This document shows, piece by piece, positions 8,741 to 17,834 of a DNA stretch of 64,000 nt (position 1 is the stretch's first letter; every line of letters starts with the position of its first letter). The notes under the pieces were generated by a model. It made no database searches and was not told the DNA's origin. It saw only the letters and a program-made list of their open reading frames with translations. The translations under genes and the position numbers were made by a program. The stretch comes from Maribellus sp. YY47 (GTDB taxonomy: Bacteria; Bacteroidota; Bacteroidia; Bacteroidales; Prolixibacteraceae), in NCBI RefSeq assembly GCF_023111095.1, contig NZ_JALGYW010000017.1:57377-121376 (forward strand), written 5' to 3'.

Positions 8741-10129
8741 ATGCAACGTTTAATTATATGTTTACTTCTAACCGTACTGTTTTTTCCGGGCAAGGCTCAG
8801 TCGTTGTCAAACAAAAAAGCCGACGGTTACCGAGCCATTTGGTTCGAACTCAGTCAGAAATACGAATATGGGGATAAATATTCGGGCGCCCTCGGAACCT
8901 ACACTGCCAAACACACTCCGCTGTCGATTTATTCAAAAAAGGCCGATAAAACCTTTTTTGTGTACGGTGGAACTACCAACGAAGACGAACGCCATTTGCT
9001 TTGCATGATCGGCGAATTCAACCATAAAACAGGGATGGTTTCAAAACCGACCGTGGTTTACGATAAGCAGGGAGTGAACGACCCTCACGATAATCCCTCA
9101 CTTATGATCGATGACTCGGGATACATTTGGGTATTTGTTAGTGGAAGGGGCCGGGCCCGGATGGGTTTTAAATTCAAAAGCACCAAACCACTAAGCATTG
9201 ACAGTTTCGAACAAATAACCGAAGAAGAAATGACTTATCCGCAACCTTGGAATACGAAGTTTGGGTACTTCCATTTCTTCACTAAGTACATGGGAGTGCG
9301 GCAGTTATTTTACGAAACCAGTACCGATGGCATCCATTGGACCGACGACAAATTGCTGGCAGCTATCCCGGTTCACGAAGGTGAAAAATCGGGCCACTAC
9401 CAAACAAGCTCTGTTTTTAAGGATAAGAAACTGGGCACCTTTTTTAACCGGCATCCAGAGGGCAATGTTGACAAACGAACCGATTTGTACTACTTACAAA
9501 CTGAAGATTTTGGGAAAACCTGGACAAATGTTAGCGGGGAAAAACTGGAATTGCCCTTGTTGAAGGTTGAAAATGCGGCCCGGGTGATCGACTATGCTTC
9601 GAAAGGGAAAAATGTGTACATGAAAGATATGGGTTTCGATAAAAGCGGGAGTCCGGTTTGCCTCTATATTCGAAGTAATGGACATGAACCCGGCCCGGTA
9701 AGTGCTCCATACGAATGGTGTATCACGCGATGGGACGGTAAAGGGTGGAAGACTTCAGTGGTTACCGAATCGGATCACAACTACGATATGGGCAGTTTGT
9801 ACATCGATAAGAAGGAATGGAAAATTGTCGGTCCGACAGAACCCGGTCCGCAGAAATGGGGTGTAGGCGGCGAACTGGCTGTTTGGAGCTCAACCGACAA
9901 TGGGACCACCTGGCAGAAAGTAAAAACCTTAACGCACGATAGTCCTTTAAGCCATTCGTATGTAAGACGGCCTGTGAATTTTAAAGCGCCGTTCTGTTTT
10001 TTCTGGGCCGACGGAAATTCGCATGAATTCAGTAAGTCGGAACTTTACTTTGGCGATTTTGAGGGGAATATCTGGAAGCTCCCTTATGAAATGAAGGACG
10101 ATTTTGTTAAACCAACTAAAATTAATTAA
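8741..10129 (+). CDS. BNR_4-type beta-propeller protein, candidate PL24/PL25-like lyase
   Basis: Signal peptide (MQRLIICLLLTVLFFPGKAQS) followed by a ~440-residue propeller with BNR-like turns (STDGIHWTDD, TEDFGKTWTN, STDNGTTWQK). The DPHDNPSLMIDDSGYIWVF segment (His116) and SGHYQTSSVF (His219, Tyr220) resemble the catalytic His/Tyr regions of propeller ulvan lyases (PL24/PL25) that carry the BNR_4 domain. It starts 3 nt after the PL8 gene and ends 2 nt before a heparinase-type gene, so it is tightly co-transcribed with lyases. That context supports a lyase role over a sialidase; the RIP and full Asp-box set of sialidases were not seen. Substrate unproven. Confidence 0.72.
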   Translation: MQRLIICLLLTVLFFPGKAQSLSNKKADGYRAIWFELSQKYEYGDKYSGALGTYTAKHTPLSIYSKKADKTFFVYGGTTNEDERHLLCMIGEFNHKTGMVSKPTVVYDKQGVNDPHDNPSLMIDDSGYIWVFVSGRGRARMGFKFKSTKPLSIDSFEQITEEEMTYPQPWNTKFGYFHFFTKYMGVRQLFYETSTDGIHWTDDKLLAAIPVHEGEKSGHYQTSSVFKDKKLGTFFNRHPEGNVDKRTDLYYLQTEDFGKTWTNVSGEKLELPLLKVENAARVIDYASKGKNVYMKDMGFDKSGSPVCLYIRSNGHEPGPVSAPYEWCITRWDGKGWKTSVVTESDHNYDMGSLYIDKKEWKIVGPTEPGPQKWGVGGELAVWSSTDNGTTWQKVKTLTHDSPLSHSYVRRPVNFKAPFCFFWADGNSHEFSKSELYFGDFEGNIWKLPYEMKDDFVKPTKIN

Positions 10130-10131
10130 TC

Positions 10132-12060
10132 ATGAGAAACCTCGTTGTGTTTATGGTACTCATCAGCTTTTCGCTGCATGGTTTTGCTACAGAAAAGCGC
10201 GATTTGCTTCAAAAGGAAGCGACTAAGATCGATCTGGCAGCTTCGCTGGTGAAAAACTTTTCGGAGTTAAATTTTCCAACGTATAAAGATCGCAGTTTCT
10301 GGAACAATCTTCCGGCTGAAATCCGGAACGAGTATATATCAGATGCCGAGGAAGCGTTGGATTACAACTGGCCGGTGGTAAAAGCCACTGATTACCTGGA
10401 AATCATTCGCTCGGGCGACCGCCGTCAGGGGGCATATTCAGCGCCGCAAAAGGCACTGCTTGCGCTGGTAATGGGAGAACTGGCTGAAGGGAAAGGTCGT
10501 TTTACCGATCAGATTGTGAACGGTGTTTGGTACTACAGTGAGCAGACCTGGTGGGGCTGGTCGGCACACCTGACCGCTCAGAAAGCACCAACCGGGCTAC
10601 CCGATGTCGATGAACCGGTTATCGACCTGGGCGTTGGCGAAATTACCAATATCCTTTCGTGGACATGGCTCTTGTTCAAAGACGAGTTCAACAAAATTCA
10701 CCCGCTGATTGCCAAAAGGTTGAAAAATGAGATTATGAAAAAAGCGGTGATTCCCTATTACGAACGCAATGATTTCTGGTGGCAGGGTCTGGATGGTAGC
10801 CGATCTGTAAATAACTGGAATCCATGGACAAATCATAATATGCTCACTGCTATTTTAATCATGGAAGACGATCAGGCAAAAAAGATAAAAGGTGTTGAAA
10901 AGGTAGTGCGTTCACTGGATGCTTTTACAAACGATTATCCGGCAGATGGAGGCTGCGATGAAGGTCCTTCTTATTGGGGCAGGGCAGGGGCTTCTTTGTA
11001 TCAGTGCCTCGATTTATTGAAAAGAGCGACAAATGGTAAATTTGACGTATTTGATAATTCCCTGATTCAAAACATGGGAAGCTACGTTTATAAAGCTTAC
11101 ATCAGCTATCCTTATTTTACAAACTTTGCTGATGCTGATGCTACAACCGGTGGTCGTGCGCAAATCATTTACAGCTATGGAAAAGATATCGGCGATCCCA
11201 TTATGCAGGGTTTTGGTGCATTTTTGGCAAAAAAGCAGGATTGGGGAACTAGAGCTCCGGGTGGTAAAGTCGACGAGCAGATAATGCAGCTGATGTTTTT
11301 AAAGGAAATTGCCAATGCAAAAGCAGAAGAACCACTCATAAGTGATTTTTGGTTGCCCGATTTACAGGTTGCCGGTGCGCGTGATCAGCAAGGATCTTCC
11401 AACGGTTTTTTCTTTGCTGCCAAAGGCGGGCATAATAACGAAAGCCACAACCACAACGATTTGGGAACATGTGTTTTGTATTACAATGGCAAACCCTGTC
11501 TGGTGGATATCGGTCGCGAAACCTACACCGCAAAGACTTTCAGTAGCCACCGCTACGAAATTTGGACCATGCAGTCGCAATATCACAACCTGCCCAAAAT
11601 CAACGGAGTTGATCAAAAAGAAGGCCGCAACTTTGTAGCAACCAACTCAGCCTTTAAAGCCGACACAAAAAAAGCAGTATTCTCCACTGATATTTCGAAA
11701 GCTTATCCTGAGAGTGCACAGGTAAATAAATGGATTCGCTCTTACACATTGGAGCGTAGAAAGCGCTTTTTGATCAACGATAGTTATGATTTAAAAAATG
11801 TGGTGGAGCCTTCTACCCTGAACTTTGTAACCTGTTGTAAAGTTACTGAAGTGGGTCCAGGGAAGTTAAAACTTGAAGGAGACGGATTTACAATGAACAT
11901 GGCTTACAACCCGAAAGTGCTTAGTCCAAAAATCGAATTCAACGAAATAACCGACAGCGGTTTGAAAAGATACTGGAGCAGTATCACGCGTATTGTGTTC
12001 ACTGTCAATAATCAGAAAACCACTGGCAAAAACGAAATTGTGGTGACAGCAGCAAAATAA
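10132..12060 (+). CDS. Heparinase II/III-family polysaccharide lyase, ~642 aa
   Basis: Third complete heparinase-type lyase. A signal peptide (ending HGFATEK) precedes an alpha/alpha toroid with Trp-rich substrate-lining segments (YSEQTWWGWSAH, NNWNPWTNHNM, DEGPSYWGRAG). The C-terminal sheet domain opens with GGHNNESHNHNDLGTC (His434, His439, His441, Asn442, Asp443) and continues with PCLVDIGRETYT and SQYHNLPKINGV, the conserved heparinase II/III active-site and metal region. It follows the BNR gene by only 2 nt. The PNW and N-terminal features resemble enzymes placed in newer CAZy families such as PL37, but this is a recollection, not an alignment. Confidence 0.88.
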   Translation: MRNLVVFMVLISFSLHGFATEKRDLLQKEATKIDLAASLVKNFSELNFPTYKDRSFWNNLPAEIRNEYISDAEEALDYNWPVVKATDYLEIIRSGDRRQGAYSAPQKALLALVMGELAEGKGRFTDQIVNGVWYYSEQTWWGWSAHLTAQKAPTGLPDVDEPVIDLGVGEITNILSWTWLLFKDEFNKIHPLIAKRLKNEIMKKAVIPYYERNDFWWQGLDGSRSVNNWNPWTNHNMLTAILIMEDDQAKKIKGVEKVVRSLDAFTNDYPADGGCDEGPSYWGRAGASLYQCLDLLKRATNGKFDVFDNSLIQNMGSYVYKAYISYPYFTNFADADATTGGRAQIIYSYGKDIGDPIMQGFGAFLAKKQDWGTRAPGGKVDEQIMQLMFLKEIANAKAEEPLISDFWLPDLQVAGARDQQGSSNGFFFAAKGGHNNESHNHNDLGTCVLYYNGKPCLVDIGRETYTAKTFSSHRYEIWTMQSQYHNLPKINGVDQKEGRNFVATNSAFKADTKKAVFSTDISKAYPESAQVNKWIRSYTLERRKRFLINDSYDLKNVVEPSTLNFVTCCKVTEVGPGKLKLEGDGFTMNMAYNPKVLSPKIEFNEITDSGLKRYWSSITRIVFTVNNQKTTGKNEIVVTAAK

Positions 12061-12113
12061 GCATTGCTGAATTCTGATTGAGACTGCCCGGTCTTTCATT
12101 AAAATTGAATAAC

Positions 12114-13307
12114 ATGCCTAAAAGGAATTATCTAATCCGGATTTTTGTCGCAGGAGCATTTTTTCTTGCGATAGCAGCCTGCCAAAAAGAAAAGCAAGTC
12201 CCGCTGATTTCCGAAGAGGAACAGCAATATATCGTGGAAAAGGCTACATCTTTTCTTGACAGCTTGCCGGTTACGGTAACAGCTGCTGTTTGCGAGCGCA
12301 GCGAGGGTGGAGCACATGATTTTTATTCGGAAGGGGATTACTGGTGGCCTGATCCTGAAAATCCCGATGGACCTTACATTCGGCGCGACGGTGAGTCCAA
12401 TCCTGGAAATTTTACTGCGCACCGGGAGGCGATGATTCGTTTCAGTCAAATTGTCGGAATGGAAACTTCAGCGTACTTGCTGACGGGTGATAAGAAATTC
12501 GCAATGGCTGTCGGCAAACATTTGGAAGCGTGGTTTGTAAACCCCGGAACGCGGATGAATCCCAGCTTGCTTTATGTTCAGGCCATAAAAGGAAGAGTTA
12601 CCGGACGTGGCATCGGAATTATCGACGCCATTCATTTGGTTGAAGTGGCGCGTTCTGTTGAAATTCTGGACAAAAACAAGGCTTTGCCTGAAACACTTAT
12701 CGCAGATGTTAAAAACTGGTTTGCGGAACTGGTGACCTGGCTTACGACACATCAGTACGGCATCGATGAAATGAACGCGAAAAACAACCACGGTACTTGC
12801 TGGGTGATGCAAGTGGGCGCTTTTGCCCGGTTGACAGGCAATGCAGAAGTGCTGGAATTGTGTCGCAACCGGTTTAAACAGGTATTGCTGCCCGGGCAAA
12901 TGGCTGTTGACGGTTCTTTCCCGCAGGAAATTGCCCGGACAAAACCTTATGGTTATTCCATTTTTAATCTCGATGTTTTTACGACAACTGCCGAAATTCT
13001 GTCCAATGATACTGAGAATCTTTTTACGTTTACAACACCGGAAGGGCTGAGTTTGGAAAAGGCGGCTGATTTTTTGTTTCCTTTCATAAAGGATAAATCC
13101 ACGTGGCCTTATTCGCCCGATGTGATGTATTGGGACGAATGGCCGGCGCGGCAGCCTTTTTTGCTGTTTGCCGGAAGGGCGTACAACAAACCGGAGTACC
13201 TTGAGCTTTGGAAAACGCTGGAAGGCTACCCTACAAACGGTGAAGTTTTGCGCAATTTACCGATTCGGAATCCATTGATTTGGCTGATGGAGAAACCGGT
13301 AAAATAA
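12114..13307 (+). CDS. Alginate_lyase-fold lipoprotein, PL38-like (candidate glucuronan lyase)
   Basis: An alpha/alpha-toroid lyase of the alginate_lyase (PF05426) type. The ATG at 12114 gives a lipoprotein signal (FFLAIAACQ); the longer frame upstream is not needed. Key segments are GDYWWPDPENPDGPYIRRDG, KNNHGTCW (Asn225, His226) and RTKPYGYSIFN (Arg275, Tyr279 or Tyr281), which fit an Asn/His/Arg/Tyr catalytic set. This layout is the one I associate with PL38, whose characterised member cuts glucuronan. It is the last gene of the + strand lyase run and ends just before a strong bidirectional terminator. Family assignment beyond PF05426 is moderately sure. Confidence 0.8.
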   Translation: MPKRNYLIRIFVAGAFFLAIAACQKEKQVPLISEEEQQYIVEKATSFLDSLPVTVTAAVCERSEGGAHDFYSEGDYWWPDPENPDGPYIRRDGESNPGNFTAHREAMIRFSQIVGMETSAYLLTGDKKFAMAVGKHLEAWFVNPGTRMNPSLLYVQAIKGRVTGRGIGIIDAIHLVEVARSVEILDKNKALPETLIADVKNWFAELVTWLTTHQYGIDEMNAKNNHGTCWVMQVGAFARLTGNAEVLELCRNRFKQVLLPGQMAVDGSFPQEIARTKPYGYSIFNLDVFTTTAEILSNDTENLFTFTTPEGLSLEKAADFLFPFIKDKSTWPYSPDVMYWDEWPARQPFLLFAGRAYNKPEYLELWKTLEGYPTNGEVLRNLPIRNPLIWLMEKPVK

Positions 13308-13315
13308 AGGGTAAT

Positions 13316-13374
13316 AAAACCGGCTGTTTAAATCCCCTTTATTTGTTAGGAAGGAGTTTTAAACGGCCGGTTTT
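13316..13374. terminator. Bidirectional terminator between the two convergent PULs
   Basis: AAAACCGGCTGTTTAAA pairs with TTTAAACGGCCGGTTTT across a ~25-nt loop, with T-rich DNA after it on the + strand and A-rich DNA before it. It can stop both the + strand lyase operon and the - strand SusCD operon. Confidence 0.8.
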
Positions 13375-13411
13375 GTATTTTTTTTTACCCAAAAGCGGGG
13401 AGAGGACTGGC

Positions 13412-14890
13412 CTACATCACAACCGTCATAATCGATCGAGGCAAACTCTGTAGTTTTGTGGCTTTTTCTCCAACCATCAACAGGTAGTCGTATGCTTTTT
13501 CTGAACGATTTAAAACTACCACAGCTACGGAGCCATCAGGATTTTTGAAAGCTGTTGTTTGCAGATCGTCACGGCTTGATGAAGCCGCGATCCTTTTTGC
13601 GCCTTCCTTGATAAATTTCGAGAACTGACCGATGTAATAATAGCTGTTGGTAAAAATCAGTTCGCCGGTTTGTGTGTTGGCATGAACAGGAGCAAAGCAA
13701 AAGTTTCCAACATGGTTTGGTCCACCGGTTTCATCCAGAATAATGTTCCAGTCGGTCCAGGCAACGGTTCCGCAGTTAAAATCATTCAACATTGAGTAGC
13801 CATAGCGTTCTCCCAACGTCCAGTCGTCAACCCTGTTCAGGTCGAATTTTTCCACACAACCTTCAGTAAATACCAGTTTTGTTTCGGGATAGGCATCGTT
13901 TACCAACTGCACATTTTTAAATTGCATGTCGCCGCCGGCCCAGGGTTCGTACCAGTGATAGCCGATTCCCCAAACATATTTTGCCGCTTCCGGATCGTTT
14001 AAAATAGTAGAAGCACGTTGAAAGATCTGGTCGCGGTTGTGGTCCCAGGCAATCAGTTTTTTATCGCTCATTCCGCTGTTATGCAAAGTTGGTCCGAGGT
14101 AAGTTTTTATAAAATCGCGTTCTTCATCGGCCGTATAAACGCACGACTCCCATTTCTGAACCGCCATTGGTTCGTTTTGAACAGAAAGTCCCCACACCGG
14201 AATGTCCCGCTTTTCGTATTCCTGAATAAACTTCACGTAATAATTCGCCCACGATTGTTTGTACTGATCGAGCAGCTTACCTCCGCGTAATACGTTGTTG
14301 TTATCTTTCATCCACGCTGGCGGACTCCACGGACTAACAAATAATTTCAGCTTTCCGCCGGCAGCCCCGATAGCCTCCTTAATAAAAGGAATACGAAACT
14401 CCTCATCGTGCTTGACGCTGAAAGTAGCTAACAACGAATCATTTTCGTCGACATAATTATAAGAACCACTTGAAAAATCACAACTCGCAATGTTGGTACG
14501 CGCAAAATCATAACCAATACCTGCCTCTGAATCAAAAAAAGAGGTTAGAATTTGCTGTTGGATTGCTTTCGGCATTTTATAAAAGGTTTCTGCCGAGGCA
14601 TCAGACAAAGCAGCGCCGATCCCCTCCATCGTTTGAAAGGTTTTTGACGGATCGATAAAAACAAAGGGCTGTATTTCCAGCGGTTGATCAACGACCTGAA
14701 AACTGAAATCGCCTACATTACTCAACCGAAGATTGGTATCTTTTGCGGTTACAAATACGCTTGCCTTTTGCGGATTAAAGGATTCTGCAGGCTGCTCTAG
14801 AATTTTATTCGCATCGTGGTTGCCGCACCCCGAAGCTAGTAAGCACGATACAGCAACAAGATAAGCTGATCTTTTCAAAGGATTCTTCAT
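13412..14890 (-). CDS. GH30-family glycoside hydrolase (lipoprotein), first copy
   Basis: Retaining TIM-barrel hydrolase of family GH30, most likely acting on a beta-glucan. Start at 14890 gives a lipoprotein signal (LVAVSCLLASGC); the longer frame adds 21 unlikely residues. Acid/base Glu240 lies in LSVQNEPMA and nucleophile Glu343 in LVFTEGCVEKFD, and MEGIGAALSDASAETF plus SPWSPPAWMK are typical GH30 segments. A beta-sandwich side domain ends the protein (VAVVVLNRSEKAYDYLL). It is the last gene of the susC operon and follows a terminator-like hairpin, so expression may be lower. Paralogue of the GH30 at 16.3-17.8 kb; the two differ widely, suggesting different linkage or chain-length preference. 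Confidence 0.9.
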   Translation of the reverse strand: MKNPLKRSAYLVAVSCLLASGCGNHDANKILEQPAESFNPQKASVFVTAKDTNLRLSNVGDFSFQVVDQPLEIQPFVFIDPSKTFQTMEGIGAALSDASAETFYKMPKAIQQQILTSFFDSEAGIGYDFARTNIASCDFSSGSYNYVDENDSLLATFSVKHDEEFRIPFIKEAIGAAGGKLKLFVSPWSPPAWMKDNNNVLRGGKLLDQYKQSWANYYVKFIQEYEKRDIPVWGLSVQNEPMAVQKWESCVYTADEERDFIKTYLGPTLHNSGMSDKKLIAWDHNRDQIFQRASTILNDPEAAKYVWGIGYHWYEPWAGGDMQFKNVQLVNDAYPETKLVFTEGCVEKFDLNRVDDWTLGERYGYSMLNDFNCGTVAWTDWNIILDETGGPNHVGNFCFAPVHANTQTGELIFTNSYYYIGQFSKFIKEGAKRIAASSSRDDLQTTAFKNPDGSVAVVVLNRSEKAYDYLLMVGEKATKLQSLPRSIMTVVM

Positions 14891-14922
14891 GATTATGATT
14901 TTTAAAACCTGTTTAGCAAAAA

Positions 14923-14960
14923 AGGCCATGCATCTGCTTAAAAGAAGATGCACAACCTTT
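14923..14960 (-). terminator. Terminator-like hairpin (attenuator) ahead of the last GH30 gene
   Basis: On the - strand AAAGG-TTG-TGCATCT pairs with AGATGCA-TGG-CCTTT across a 10-nt loop and ends in a T-run. It lies between the glycan-binding lipoprotein stop and the GH30 start, so it could reduce read-through into that gene. Confidence 0.55.
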
Positions 14961-14981
14961 TTGACACTTCACTTTTCTCTG

Positions 14982-16319
14982 TTATTTTTTTGTAACGGTC
15001 AGCACGGCTTGTTCAATTCCTGCCGTAACGTCAACAGTGAACACATAAGTAGCACCTTCTTCAAGTGTTACTCCGGAAACCAGACCAAGGTTACCGTTAT
15101 CGCGGCCATTCGTACCATCGCCAATAAATACAATTTCGCTGGTGGTTGAAATAGCGGCGCTTCCAAACTCACCTCCCCAACCTTTTTGGTGGAAGAATTT
15201 GAAATTGATTCCATCAGTGGAGACGGTTTCACCACCAACCACTGTCAATTGGTATTTTTTAGCGCTTACCGGAGCCATACATAAGGCCTTGTCGGTATTC
15301 CAACCTAAATAATTATCTTGTAACGAAGGTTTACCAAGATTATCTCCAATCACCCAGATAGCTCCTGTTCCGTCGGCATTTAACGATGCAACCGAATTTC
15401 CGCTAAGTACTTCCACCCTGAAATAGTTCAGTTTAAGATTGGCTGAAATGCGGTATTTTCCAGTGATCGGAACAAAGGTATAAAGACCGTCTTCTTTTTT
15501 CGTCAGGTAATCGGCATCGATCCACCAGTCTGCAATGTTTTCGAGGCCTTCAACAGTAACGTCCTGTCCCTGTGTAAGATCAACATCGATCTGATAGTTT
15601 TCCTTATCAACCATGTTCATTTTTACTCCGTTGAGCAGGATTTCGAAGAACGGAGCTGCTTCATAGGTAAGGGTATTAAACGTAACGGCGAAGGTTCCGG
15701 CAACCGGACTTACAAAAGGAATATTTGTGGTGGTGCCTTCGATTACTGCACCTGCATCCCATCCGAATACGATTTCAGTTCCTTTTTCGTCGAGAACCGG
15801 AGTTTTAATATATGCGGGCAAATCGGTTGACGGGAATGCTTCGGTTGCTGCATATTCGTTGGCTGTTCCGGTGGGCAACATCGGGTACGATGCGTTTTCA
15901 GTCACCAAAATCAGGTAAGGATATTGAGCACGGGTAATGGGCACATCAAAAGTTTGAGTTGTACTTTTCATGGTAGTATTCAGCAACACAAACTCGAGTG
16001 TGGCTGTTCCGTTAGGAATATCTTTATGAAACGGAATTTCAATTGTTCCTGAATATTCGCCGTTTTCTTTGGTACGGATCGTTGTTCTTTCCACTTCTTC
16101 GTCGCCAAAATACAGGATAGCAGTAAGTGTTGAAAGTGAAATTTCATCACTTACGTTCACCGTAAAAGGCAAAACGTCGCCGAAATGTACGTTGGAAAAG
16201 GTGGATTCAACTTCCATCACAGGATTTCCCGCTGGCTGAATTTCGCTCACCTCGTCAGTACACGAGATAAAAGCAACAAAACCCGCCAGTATTAATATCA
16301 AGTATTTTAAGTTCTTCAT
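14982..16319 (-). CDS. SusE/SusF-like surface glycan-binding lipoprotein (distal)
   Basis: Predicted outer-membrane lipoprotein that holds glycan at the cell surface for SusC/SusD. Start at 16319 gives MKNLKYLILILAGFVAFISC, a clean lipoprotein signal, and leaves 11 nt after the GH30 stop. The chain is built of beta-sandwich repeats: an early segment with FGDEEVERTTI and FHKDIPNGTATLEF, then repeats typical of SusE/F-type modules, ending in GAIWVIGDNLGKPSLQ and NFKFFHQKGWGGEFG, aromatic-rich loops suited to sugar stacking. No catalytic motif is visible. Placement between two GH30 genes supports the role. The exact DUF family (DUF5121/5125-like) is uncertain. Confidence 0.78.
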   Translation of the reverse strand: MKNLKYLILILAGFVAFISCTDEVSEIQPAGNPVMEVESTFSNVHFGDVLPFTVNVSDEISLSTLTAILYFGDEEVERTTIRTKENGEYSGTIEIPFHKDIPNGTATLEFVLLNTTMKSTTQTFDVPITRAQYPYLILVTENASYPMLPTGTANEYAATEAFPSTDLPAYIKTPVLDEKGTEIVFGWDAGAVIEGTTTNIPFVSPVAGTFAVTFNTLTYEAAPFFEILLNGVKMNMVDKENYQIDVDLTQGQDVTVEGLENIADWWIDADYLTKKEDGLYTFVPITGKYRISANLKLNYFRVEVLSGNSVASLNADGTGAIWVIGDNLGKPSLQDNYLGWNTDKALCMAPVSAKKYQLTVVGGETVSTDGINFKFFHQKGWGGEFGSAAISTTSEIVFIGDGTNGRDNGNLGLVSGVTLEEGATYVFTVDVTAGIEQAVLTVTKK

Positions 16320-16330
16320 TGTGTTAGTTT

Positions 16331-17830
16331 TTATTTTTTCCATCGGTATGAAATAACAGATTTAGCAGGCACTTCGTAACTGAAGTGATGAGTACCGTCG
16401 TCGAGGGTAATCAGTTTTGCGGAAGTAGTGCTGTTCAGTAAAACCACAGCATACGTTCCATCGGTATTTTCGAAAGCTGACATGTAATATCCGGCATCGG
16501 AAAAACCAGAAGTACCAATTCGAACTGCGCCCGGTTTCACCACCGACGATAAATGCCCGATGATGTAGTAATGCGAATTGCGGGTAATGGTCGAATAGTT
16601 TGACCGGTCGATATCAACTGCGCCATAGCAGGTCTGGCAACCGCCTTCGCGATTCGGGCCACGCTCGGTGTCGAGCATCAGGTTCCACACAATTACACCT
16701 TTGCACCAGTTGTTCACGGTTCCCAGCGCCACTTCGCGCATGTCGTCGATCAGACGAACCTGTAGGTTGCGCCCGTCGTTCCAGGTGCCAATTGATGTTT
16801 CGGTAAAAATCAACTCCCGTTCCGGATATTGTTCGTGTACATCCAGAAGTTCTGCCTTATCTCCTCCATAATTGTGAAAAGCAGCTCCTGCAACCAGCTC
16901 GTCGTCGATTCCGGCATCGTAAATTTTCACCGGGTAATCATTCTGAGCAACCATGTTATCGTAGTTATAATTATGGTCGAACAGATAGATTTTAGTGTTT
17001 AGCGATGCCGCTTTAAGCGCAGGAACCAGGTTATTTTTTACAAACTCGAGTTGTTCTTCCCAGCCCATAAAAAGGGATGCAGAATTTCCCCGATTCAAGG
17101 GTTCGTTCTGAGGAGTAACCGAGTAAATATTAATTCCCTGTTGCTCGAAAGCCTGAATCCATTTTACAAAATAAGTAGCGTAATCAGCATAATATGCTGG
17201 GTTCAGCTGGCCACTTGTCCACGAGTTGAAAGGTTGCAAATCGGTCAGATTATTCACTTTCATCCAGCGGGGACAGGTCCACGGAGAACCCAGGATCTTG
17301 ATCTGCGGATTAATAGCCAGTATTTCTTTCAGAATCGGAATAACGTAATCGTTCTCTTCTGCCGTAAGCCCAAAATTCTCGATGCCCTTGTTGTCGCAGC
17401 AGGTATATTCGCTCAGCGAAAAGTCGGAACAACCGATCGAAATCCGGATGTAACTCATCCCCACGCCTTCGGTTGGAGAAAAGGTTTCCTTCAGAAACCT
17501 GGTTCGGTTCTCTGATGTCATCTGAAGCAGGTTGTAACAGGTTGACCCGGTTACTGCAGCTCCAAAACCATCCATTTCCTGGTAACGGGTTGATGGCTCC
17601 AGTTTGATGGTGGTGGGCGACATGTTACTTTTCTCGCTAAAGTCAACAGCGTGGAACTTAAAATCCTGTGTCCGCGTGTTGGTTGTAACATAAATTGTCA
17701 CATCGCCGGTTTCGGTGTCCGGAATAACTACTCCTCCGCCATCATCGTCGTTGCTTGCTTCGCTGCACGAAGCAAAACCACAAAGCGTTGCTACCAGTAA
17801 AAGAATTTTATAGTTGAATAATATCTTCAT
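16331..17830 (-). CDS. GH30-family glycoside hydrolase (lipoprotein), second copy
   Basis: GH30 retaining hydrolase with lipoprotein signal (MKILFNYKILLLVATLCGFASC). Acid/base Glu243 is in VTPQNEPLN and nucleophile Glu344 in LIFTETSIG; MDGFGAAVTGSTCYNL and GSPWTCPRWMK are GH30 hallmarks, and NWCKGVIVWNLMLD is the strand-8 region. The protein ends in a beta-sandwich (YAVVLLNSTTSAKLITL). The cysteine-rich loop SEYTCCDNKG and the overall layout resemble subfamily GH30_3, which includes beta-1,6-glucanases, but subfamily needs an alignment. It starts 4 nt after a glycan-binding lipoprotein gene, so the two are probably translated together. Confidence 0.92.
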   Translation of the reverse strand: MKILFNYKILLLVATLCGFASCSEASNDDDGGGVVIPDTETGDVTIYVTTNTRTQDFKFHAVDFSEKSNMSPTTIKLEPSTRYQEMDGFGAAVTGSTCYNLLQMTSENRTRFLKETFSPTEGVGMSYIRISIGCSDFSLSEYTCCDNKGIENFGLTAEENDYVIPILKEILAINPQIKILGSPWTCPRWMKVNNLTDLQPFNSWTSGQLNPAYYADYATYFVKWIQAFEQQGINIYSVTPQNEPLNRGNSASLFMGWEEQLEFVKNNLVPALKAASLNTKIYLFDHNYNYDNMVAQNDYPVKIYDAGIDDELVAGAAFHNYGGDKAELLDVHEQYPERELIFTETSIGTWNDGRNLQVRLIDDMREVALGTVNNWCKGVIVWNLMLDTERGPNREGGCQTCYGAVDIDRSNYSTITRNSHYYIIGHLSSVVKPGAVRIGTSGFSDAGYYMSAFENTDGTYAVVLLNSTTSAKLITLDDGTHHFSYEVPAKSVISYRWKK

Positions 17831-17834
17831 TTTA

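Noticed and set aside
8741..10129. Calling the BNR protein a sialidase
   Set aside because: Asp-box-like turns exist, but the Arg triad and RIP motif were not found and the neighbours are uronic-acid lyases.
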